From positions 122,920 to 186,919 of the forward strand of contig NZ_AQWN01000008.1 of the NCBI RefSeq assembly GCF_000376385.1: a stretch of DNA of 64,000 nt, written 5' to 3'. The position numbers were made by a program, and so were the translations under genes. How positions within the stretch are numbered: the stretch's first letter is position 1; each line of letters starts with the position of its first letter. This stretch comes from Desulfurispora thermophila DSM 16022 (GTDB lineage Bacteria > Bacillota > Desulfotomaculia > Desulfotomaculales > Desulfurisporaceae). Shown here piece by piece: positions 56,130 through 64,000 of the stretch. The notes under the pieces were generated by a model. The model was not told the DNA's origin. It made no database searches and was given only the letters and a program-made list of their open reading frames with translations.

Positions 56130-56854
56130 AAATGCTCTGGCAGGGACTATTGGAGTTGCTCTACCCGCCGCTCCGGCAGTGTCCGCTCTGCCAGGAAAAA
56201 GGCCGGGCGGATGAACTTTGTCCGCACTGCCGCCGCCAGCTGGATGTCTGGCGGCAGTGGCCCCGCTGTTCTCGTTGCGGGCGCTTTTTTTTATCTGTGG
56301 TTTCTAGCGGGCCGGGTCAGATATGTGCCGACTGCCACCGGCCGGATGTGGCGTTACCCCTGTGCCGGGCCGTGGTGCCCTATGGGGGGGTGGCCCAGCA
56401 GGCAGTGCTGCGCTTGAAATATGTCCGCCAACCCTGGTTGGCCGATGTGCTGGGGGAACTGATGGCCCGGGTCTGGCAGGATGACCCGCCCGGCCCGGTG
56501 GATGCCCTGGTGCCGGTGCCCCTGGCCCGGCAGCGTTATAAAGAGCGGGGCTACAATCAGGCTGCCCTGCTGGCCCGAGCAGTTGCTAATTATCTGCGCT
56601 TGCCTGTGCGGGAAGCGCTGTTGAAAGTGCGGGAGACGCCCAGCCAGACCGCCCTGGGTCGGGCCGAGCGGCAACAAAATCTGCGGGGTGCCTTTGTGGT
56701 GGCGCCTGGTATTAACCTGGCGGGCCAAAGCCTGCTGCTGGTGGACGATGTGCTGACCACAGGCAGCACGCTGGCCGAAGCGGCTGCCGTGCTGCAGGAG
56801 GCGGGAGCGGTGCAGGTTTATGGCCTGGTCTTTGCCGCGGGGATTATAACATAA
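56126..56854 (+). CDS. comFC: ComFC-family phosphoribosyltransferase-like protein
   Basis: A 242-residue protein needed for DNA uptake in competent bacteria. An N-terminal zinc ribbon has four Cys pairs (CPLC, CPHC, CSRC, CADC). The C-terminal half is a type I phosphoribosyltransferase fold: RQRYKERGYNQAALLA and the PRPP loop LLLVDDVLTTGSTL. comFA is not adjacent. The start overlaps the cyclase stop as ATGA, so translation is coupled. Confidence 0.9.
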   Translation: MKMLWQGLLELLYPPLRQCPLCQEKGRADELCPHCRRQLDVWRQWPRCSRCGRFFLSVVSSGPGQICADCHRPDVALPLCRAVVPYGGVAQQAVLRLKYVRQPWLADVLGELMARVWQDDPPGPVDALVPVPLARQRYKERGYNQAALLARAVANYLRLPVREALLKVRETPSQTALGRAERQQNLRGAFVVAPGINLAGQSLLLVDDVLTTGSTLAEAAAVLQEAGAVQVYGLVFAAGIIT

Positions 56855-56857
56855 AAT

Positions 56858-56942
56858 TTATCAACACCGCTCTGTCCAGCTGTCAACACTTATACACAGA
56901 CTTATCCACATCATCCACAGGGACAATTCCACAATATCCACA
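56858..56942 (+). promoter_or_regulatory. cluster of DnaA-box-like sites
   Basis: Six nonamers in the same direction: TTATCAACA (56858), TTATACACA (56890), TTATCCACA (56902), TCATCCACA (56911), AATTCCACA (56925) and ATATCCACA (56934). TTATCCACA is the consensus strong DnaA box, TTATACACA a near match; the others differ by one to three bases. The gap between comFC and cspA holds nothing else except the cspA promoter and leader. Confidence 0.7.
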
Positions 56943-57002
56943 GGAGGGGCGGGCGATTTGTCCTCCCATCCCCGGCCGAAGCCGATAAATCCCTGTCACA
57001 CA

Positions 57003-57031
57003 TTGACAGCCCTTGCCTCTTATGGTACAAT
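57003..57031 (+). promoter_or_regulatory. sigma-A promoter of cspA
   Basis: TTGACA at 57003-57008, a 17-base spacer and TACAAT at 57026-57031. Gives a leader of roughly 113 bases. Confidence 0.88.
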
Positions 57032-57079
57032 GCACTTATCCGGCGACTGCCGGAACAAGTAAATTTTAAGGGAGGTAAG

Positions 57080-57138
57080 GGTTTCTGATTTAAACCGGCG
57101 GCAGCTTGCAGCAGTGGTTTAAATGCGTTTCAGAAACC
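57080..57138 (+). promoter_or_regulatory. bulged long stem in the cspA leader
   Basis: GGTTTCTGATTTAAACC (57080-57096) pairs with GGTTTAAA (57116-57123) and TCAGAAACC (57130-57138), leaving a six-base bulge. The stem ends two bases before the AGGAAAG ribosome site, so it is well placed to control cspA translation with temperature. Confidence 0.72.
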
Positions 57139-57150
57139 GCAGGAAAGTTA

Positions 57151-57348
57151 ATGCAAGGTAAAGTTAAATGGTTCAGCGCGGAAAAGGGTTACGGCTTCAT
57201 TGAGCGGGAAGACGGCGGCGATGTCTTCGTCCACTTCTCGGCCATCCAGGAGGAAGGGTTCAAGACTCTCACCGAAGGTCAGGCCGTGGAATTTGACATT
57301 GTGGAGGGAGCGCGCGGCCCGCAGGCTGCCAATGTGGTGAAACTGTAA
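57151..57348 (+). CDS. cspA: cold-shock protein, CspA family
   Basis: A 65-residue single-domain RNA chaperone with RNP1 KGYGFIE and RNP2 VFVHFSA, starting [16 protein letters not shown] 57151 has AGGAAAG upstream; the longer frame from 57106 runs back through the leader stem. Its own promoter, long leader and terminator mark it as a single-gene unit, as usual for csp genes. Confidence 0.95.
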   Translation: MQGKVKWFSAEKGYGFIEREDGGDVFVHFSAIQEEGFKTLTEGQAVEFDIVEGARGPQAANVVKL

Positions 57349-57354
57349 TCAACA

Positions 57355-57379
57355 AACCCCCAGTAAGCGGGGGTTTTTT
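57355..57379 (+). terminator. terminator of cspA
   Basis: AACCCCC and GGGGGTT arms around AGTAAGC, followed by a T-run. Confidence 0.93.
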
Positions 57380-57428
57380 AATATCGGGAAATAATATTTC
57401 CAAAGGACCCGAAAGGAGTTGGTGCCCC

Positions 57429-57953
57429 GTGCAAGTACAGGTAAGGGGAAGGAATGTGGAAGTTACTCCGGCGTTGAAGGAATATGTGGAAAAACGCCTG
57501 GGCAAGCTGGAGCGGTTTCTGGAAAACCTCAGCGAAGCCCAGGTGACCATGACAGTAGAGAAGGATTCCCACCGGGTGGAGGTCACCCTGCCGGTTAACG
57601 GCATGATCATCCGGGGCGAGGAAACCACGGGCGATATGTATTCCTCCATCGACCTGGTGGTGGACAAACTGGAAAAGCAAATCGATCGTTACAAGGGTCG
57701 CCTCATGAAGCGCGGCGGCCGCAGCCTGGGCGAGGCGGCTCCGCCCGCACCGGCGGCCGGCGAGGAAAACGGCCCCCGCGTGGTGCGCACCAAGCGCTTT
57801 GCCTTCAAGCCCATGACGGTGGACGAGGCCGTGCTGCAGATGAATCTGCTGGGCCACAGCTTCTTTGTTTTTTCCAACGCCGAGACCGAGCAGGTCAATG
57901 TGGTCTACAAGCGCAAGGACGGCAACTTCGGCTTGATTGAGCCGAATTTCTAA
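57429..57953 (+). CDS. hpf: ribosome hibernation promoting factor, long form
   Basis: A 174-residue protein that pairs ribosomes into inactive 100S dimers. N-terminal S30AE domain (VRGRNVEVTPALKEYVEKRL, about 4-100), a Pro/Ala linker, and a C-terminal dimerisation domain (KRFAFKPMTVDEAVLQMNLL, then VVYKRKDGNFGLIEPNF). GTG 57429 has AAGGAG upstream. The order hpf-secA-prfB is as in B. subtilis. Confidence 0.95.
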   Translation: MQVQVRGRNVEVTPALKEYVEKRLGKLERFLENLSEAQVTMTVEKDSHRVEVTLPVNGMIIRGEETTGDMYSSIDLVVDKLEKQIDRYKGRLMKRGGRSLGEAAPPAPAAGEENGPRVVRTKRFAFKPMTVDEAVLQMNLLGHSFFVFSNAETEQVNVVYKRKDGNFGLIEPNF

Positions 57954-57967
57954 AAACAAGCACATTA

Positions 57968-58016
57968 CCGGGCGGGGCCCGTCCGCCTTTGTTGCGGCGG
58001 CGCCCCGCTTGCCATG
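57968..58016 (+). other. GC-rich hairpin between hpf and secA
   Basis: GCGGGGC-CCGTCCGC pairs imperfectly with GCGGCGGC-GCCCCGC. There is no T-run. Position suggests partial termination or mRNA processing before secA. Confidence 0.4.
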
Positions 58017-58031
58017 AAAAGGTGATTGGCC

Positions 58032-60674
<2,643 letters not shown>

Positions 60675-60711
60675 AGTTTAAATGAAGGAAACAGGAAGGT
60701 GAGGGACACAT

Positions 60712-61822
60712 ATGTACAGCGATCTGGCCCGGGAACTGGCCGCGCTGCAAAAGCGCCTGGAAGAATTGAGGGTTTCTCTTTGACATCGCCAGCCTGCCGG
60801 AGAAAATAGCTCAAATGGAGCAGGTCATGCTGGCGCCGGGCTTCTGGGACGACATGGAGAAGGCCCAGGAACTCACCCGCCAGCAGGCCGCCCTGCAGGA
60901 AGAACTGGCCGAATTCCAGTCCCTGGAGAACGCCGCCGCCGACATCGCCGTGCTGCTGGAACTGGGGGAAGAGGAGCAGGATGAACAGCTGGCCCGGGAG
61001 GCGGCGGCCGAACTGAAAAAGCTGGCCGCCCGGCTGGAGGAAAAGGAACTGGCCGTGCTGCTCTCGGGCCAGTACGACCGGGAAAACGCCATTGTCACGT
61101 TGCACGCAGGGGCGGGCGGCACTGAAGCCCAGGACTGGGTGGAGATGCTGCTGCGCATGTACACCCGCTGGGCCGAGGACCACAAGTACCGGGTGACCCT
61201 GGTGGATATGCTGCCCGGCGACGAAGCCGGCGTGAAGAGCGCCACCATCATGGTCAGCGGTCCCAACGCCTACGGCTACCTGAAAGCGGAAAAAGGCGTG
61301 CACCGCCTGGTGCGCATTTCGCCCTTTGACGCTTCGGGCCGCCGGCACACCTCCTTTGCCTCGGTGGACGTGATGCCCGAAGTGCAGGAGGACGTGGACA
61401 TAGAAATCAACCCCGAGGACCTGAAGATCGATACCTACCGCTCGGGCGGGGCGGGCGGCCAGCACGTGAACAAGACCGACTCGGCCGTGCGCATCACCCA
61501 CCTGCCCACGGGTATTGTGGTGCAGTGCCAGAGCGAGCGCTCGCAAATATCCAACCGCAACACGGCCATGAAACTTTTGAAGGCCAAGCTGCTGGATCTG
61601 GAAATGCAGAAAAAAGAGGCCGAACTGGCGGCCATGCGCGGCGAGCAGCGGGAGATCGCCTGGGGCAGCCAGATCCGCTCCTATGTTTTCCACCCCTACA
61701 GTCTGGTCAAGGACCACCGCACCGGGGTGGAAACCGGCAATGTGCAGGCCGTGATGGACGGGGAGATTGACCAGTTCATCGCCGCCTACCTGCGCCAGCA
61801 GGCGCGGCGGGCGCAGGGTTAG
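60712..61822 (+). CDS. prfB: peptide chain release factor 2, with programmed +1 frameshift
   Basis: Releases peptides at UGA and UAA. A first frame from ATG 60712 encodes 23 residues ([13 protein letters not shown]...) and stops at TGA 60781-60783 in the context AGGGTTTCTCTTTGAC. A +1 shift at CTT continues the second frame from GAC 60782 to the stop at 61822, giving about 369 residues in all. The slippery CTTTGA and upstream SD-like AGGG are those of the known autoregulatory prfB site: low RF2 favours slippage at its own UGA codon. The body has the GGQ loop [17 protein letters not shown]. It is 37 bases behind secA, probably in the same operon. Confidence 0.96.
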
Positions 61823-61836
61823 TGATAGTGGGGCTG

Positions 61837-62044
61837 GGGGGTGTGCCAATCCTGAGCGAGCCCGTCTGGAGTACCGGTTGCAGCACCCGGCGAGGGCGCG
61901 GCAGCGGGCCGGGAGGCGCGGACAGGACGTCCGCGCCAGCCCCAGTTGAGACAGGAGGTCGAATCTGGGGCGGCCCGGCCAGCCCGCGACCGAGCCGCCG
62001 GTGCTGCCCGGTCCAATTCGGGCGAGCGCAGGATGCACACCCGC
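61837..62044 (+). repeat. complete copy of the 208-bp palindromic repeat (copy B)
   Basis: Ends are GGGGGTGTGC and ACACCCGC. Inside are the hairpin GGCGCGGAC (61915-61923)/GTCCGCGCC (61929-61937) and the stem GCCCCAG (61939-61945)/CTGGGGC (61965-61971), whose 19-base loop reads TTGAGACAGGAGGTCGAAT. The two halves are complementary almost end to end with mismatches. No reading frame with a ribosome site. It lies between prfB and the YitT gene. Confidence 0.92.
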
Positions 62045-62087
62045 TAGCATAGGTATATCCAGCAGGATTGCCTTTACACGAGGGTAT

Positions 62088-62103
62088 GCAGGATGCACAC
62101 CCA
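62088..62103 (+). repeat. terminal fragment of the palindromic repeat
   Basis: GCAGGATGCACACCC repeats the right end of the copy finishing 44 bases earlier. Confidence 0.55.
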
Positions 62104-62132
62104 ACAGCGGGAGAGAGGTGGAACCGGAGTAA

Positions 62133-62993
62133 ATGAAAAGAGCGCTGCGGGGCATATTAACAGAAGTGCTGGGCGTTACCCTGGGCGTTCTGCTCACGGC
62201 GGCCGGGCTGGACATGTTCTTGATCCCCCAGAAAATCGCCGCCGGCGGCGTGAGCGGCATTGCCACCGTGCTCTATTATTTGATGCGCGCGCCCGTGGGT
62301 CTGACCATGCTGGTGCTGAACATCCCGCTGTTCATCTGGGCCTTTTTCCGCCTGGGCTGGCGGGTGTGCCTGCACTCCATGTACGGCACGGTGGGCCTTT
62401 CCCTGGCCGTGGACCTTTTAATGCCCTGGCTGCCCGTGCCCACCCACGACCCCCTGCTGGGGGCGGTTTTCGGCGGAGTGGTCACCGGCCTGGGGCTGGG
62501 CATTGTCTTCCGCTACCACGGCACCACGGGCGGCACCGAACTGCTGGCGGCCATTTTGCGCACCTATACCGGGGCCAATGTGGGGCAGCTTTTGTTTCTG
62601 GTGGACGCGGCCGTGGTGCTCTTTGCCGGACTGGTCTTCCGCTCCTATGAGCTGGCCATGTACGCCCTGGTGGCGGTTTTCGTCACCTCCTGGCTGATTG
62701 ACATGGTGCAGGAGGGTTTCTCCTACGCCAAGGCCTTTTTGATTATTTCCGACCGCAGCCGGGAAATCGCCGGGCAGGTGATCTCCCGGCTGGACCGGGG
62801 TGCCACCGCCCTGCAGGGCCGGGGCATGTACACCGGCCTGGACCGCGAGGTGCTGCTGGTGGTGGTCAGCCGCGCCGAGGTGACCCGGCTGAAGGACCTG
62901 GTGCGGCAGGTGGACCCGCGCGCCTTTGTCATTCTGGCCGATGTGCACGAAGTGCTGGGCGAGGGGTTCAAGCCGCTGCGCGATCAGGAGTAA
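62133..62993 (+). CDS. YitT-family membrane protein
   Basis: A 286-residue protein with five to six N-terminal helices (DUF161/YitT_membrane pattern: LGVTLGVLLTAAGLDMFLIPQKIAAGG in parts, GIVFRYHGTTGGTELLA) and a soluble C-terminal DUF2179 domain (GATALQGRGMYTG, EVLLVVVSRAEV, FVILADVHEVLGEGF). Family function is unsettled. The corresponding B. subtilis gene yvjA also lies near prfB. ATG 62133 has CGGAG upstream. Confidence 0.9.
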   Translation: MKRALRGILTEVLGVTLGVLLTAAGLDMFLIPQKIAAGGVSGIATVLYYLMRAPVGLTMLVLNIPLFIWAFFRLGWRVCLHSMYGTVGLSLAVDLLMPWLPVPTHDPLLGAVFGGVVTGLGLGIVFRYHGTTGGTELLAAILRTYTGANVGQLLFLVDAAVVLFAGLVFRSYELAMYALVAVFVTSWLIDMVQEGFSYAKAFLIISDRSREIAGQVISRLDRGATALQGRGMYTGLDREVLLVVVSRAEVTRLKDLVRQVDPRAFVILADVHEVLGEGFKPLRDQE

Positions 62994-63016
62994 TGTCATT
63001 TTAGGAGGAAATAATT

Positions 63017-63841
63017 ATGCAACCGCTCAAACTTGACGTGGAGCAGTTACAACAAAAAGCCCGCCAGCTGCGGCGGCACATCATCACCATGCTGGGCCGG
63101 GCCGGCTCCGGCCACCCCGGCGGCTCGCTTTCCGCCGCCGACATAGTCAGCGCCCTGTACTTCCATTTTATGCGCCTGGATCCGGCCAATCCGCACTGGC
63201 CGCAGCGCGACCGCTTTGTGCTGTCCAAAGGGCACGCCGCTCCCGTGCTCTACGCGGCTTTAGCCGAGCGCGGCTTTTTGCCGGTGGAGGAACTGAGCAC
63301 ATTGCGCAAACTGGGCAGCCGCCTGCAGGGGCACCCGGACATGAAAAAGCTGCCCGGTGTGGAAATGTCCACCGGCTCCCTGGGCCAGGGGCTGTCGGCG
63401 GCCTGCGGCATGGCTCTGGCCGGCAAGCTGGACGGGGCCGGCTACCGGGTGTATGTGCTGCTGGGTGACGGCGAGGTGCAGGAAGGGCAAATCTGGGAGG
63501 CGGCCATGGCGGCGGCCCACTATCGCCTGGACAACCTGACCGCGTTTCTGGACTACAACGGGCTGCAGATTGACGGGCACATCCGCGATGTGATGTCGCC
63601 CGAGCCGCTGGCCGACAAGTGGCGGGCCTTTGGCTGGCACGTGCAGGAGATCGACGGGCATGACATCCCGGCCATACTGGCGGCGGTAAACCAGGCCCAC
63701 CGGGTGCAGGGACAGCCGCAAATGATTGTGGCCCGCACGGTCAAGGGCAAGGGCGTGTCCTTTATGGAGAACCAGGCCGGCTGGCACGGCAACGCGCCCA
63801 ATGCCGAACAGGTGGCCCAGGCCCTGGCTGAATTGGCGTAG
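63017..63841 (+). CDS. transketolase, N-terminal (TPP-binding) subunit
   Basis: First half of a split transketolase, 274 residues. It has the catalytic His in [12 protein letters not shown], the [12 protein letters not shown] segment, and the thiamine diphosphate motif [20 protein letters not shown] ending in NGLQIDG. The C-terminal pyrimidine-binding and nucleotide domains are encoded separately in such systems, normally by the next gene, which would lie past the window end. TAGGAGG precedes the ATG. Completes the pentose phosphate set with rpiB and the transaldolase. Confidence 0.94.
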   Translation: MQPLKLDVEQLQQKARQLRRHIITMLGRAGSGHPGGSLSAADIVSALYFHFMRLDPANPHWPQRDRFVLSKGHAAPVLYAALAERGFLPVEELSTLRKLGSRLQGHPDMKKLPGVEMSTGSLGQGLSAACGMALAGKLDGAGYRVYVLLGDGEVQEGQIWEAAMAAAHYRLDNLTAFLDYNGLQIDGHIRDVMSPEPLADKWRAFGWHVQEIDGHDIPAILAAVNQAHRVQGQPQMIVARTVKGKGVSFMENQAGWHGNAPNAEQVAQALAELA

Positions 63842-63907
63842 CTGCCTGTGTGCGTATGCAGGAGTGCTTTGTGTGGATTGGTTTATGTAAGTAAATATGT
63901 AAATATG

Positions 63908-64000
63908 GCGGGTGTGCCAATCCTGAGCGAGCCCGTCTGGAGTACCGGCTGCAGCACCCGGCGAGGGCGCGGCAGCGGGCCGGGAGGCGCGGACAGGACG
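63908..64000 (+). repeat. palindromic repeat, copy C, cut by the window end
   Basis: From GCGGGTGTGCC onward it matches copy B with one difference (GGCTGCAG for GGTTGCAG) over 93 bases until the window stops. It follows the N-terminal transketolase gene. Confidence 0.9.

Noticed and set aside
61946..61971. Resemblance of the repeat loop GGTCGAAT to a tRNA T-arm
   Set aside because: No acceptor, D or anticodon arms can be formed around it, and there is no CCA-proximal helix; the similarity is limited to seven or eight bases.

Overview
The window comes from a spore-forming, GC-rich Firmicute, most likely a Desulfotomaculum/Pelotomaculum-type member of the Peptococcaceae sensu lato. The reasons are five sporulation-related genes (spo0F, spoIID, a spoIIQ-type gene, spoIIID, ylmC/ymxH type), strong AGGAGG ribosome sites, frequent TTG starts, an SLH-type S-layer protein and a TolC-type protein in an otherwise Gram-positive gene set. 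The exact species cannot be fixed from the sequence alone. Gene order follows the pyrG-spo0F-fbaA ... prfA-prmC ... glyA-mnaA-atp ... spoIID-spoIIQ-spoIIID-mbl ... tagO ... hpf-secA-prfB region of Bacillus subtilis (known order, recalled rather than computed). All genes but two lie on the + strand.

Layout. 1-9.8 kb: pyrG, spo0F, fba, a small transaldolase, a DUF2062 membrane protein, rho, a LysM/M23 peptidase, an AbrB/PIN toxin-antitoxin pair, a radical SAM protein and rpmE. 9.8-21.2 kb: yqhQ-type gene, prfA, prmC, a NicO-type metal exporter on the minus strand, sua5, mntP, ywlE, rpiB, glyA, a dCMP deaminase, a HAD protein, a ParB-like protein and wecB. 21.3-28.7 kb: a complete F-type ATP synthase operon (atpZ, atpI, atpBEFHAGDC) with an unusually short epsilon subunit. 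28.8-33.9 kb: spoIID, a degenerate spoIIQ-type gene, an AbrB-type protein, spoIIID, mbl, a tetR gene with a palindromic operator, and a 59-residue secreted peptide.

34-52.6 kb is a cell-surface block. It holds the SLH S-layer gene with a long structured leader, a TolC-family protein, TagA, CsaB, an LCP ligase, an O-antigen-ligase-type protein, two glycosyltransferases, a UDP-sugar dehydrogenase, a DUF4330 protein, a TagO/WecA-type transferase, GalU and a GalE-like epimerase. Together with the distant wecB these could make, pyruvylate and attach the wall polymer that SLH domains bind. 52.7-64 kb: ylmC/ymxH, metK, a GAF-GGDEF cyclase, comFC, a cold-shock gene behind a cluster of DnaA-box-like sites, hpf, secA, prfB with a programmed +1 frameshift, a YitT protein and the N-terminal half of a split transketolase.

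The most unusual non-coding signal is a family of roughly 208-bp, nearly palindromic repeats with GCGGGTGTGC ends: two complete copies, one cut by the window edge, and several half copies and end fragments. A stem pair differs between the two complete copies but stays paired. Other structured RNA candidates precede the S-layer gene, cspA and atpE. No tRNA, rRNA, CRISPR array or transposase gene was seen.
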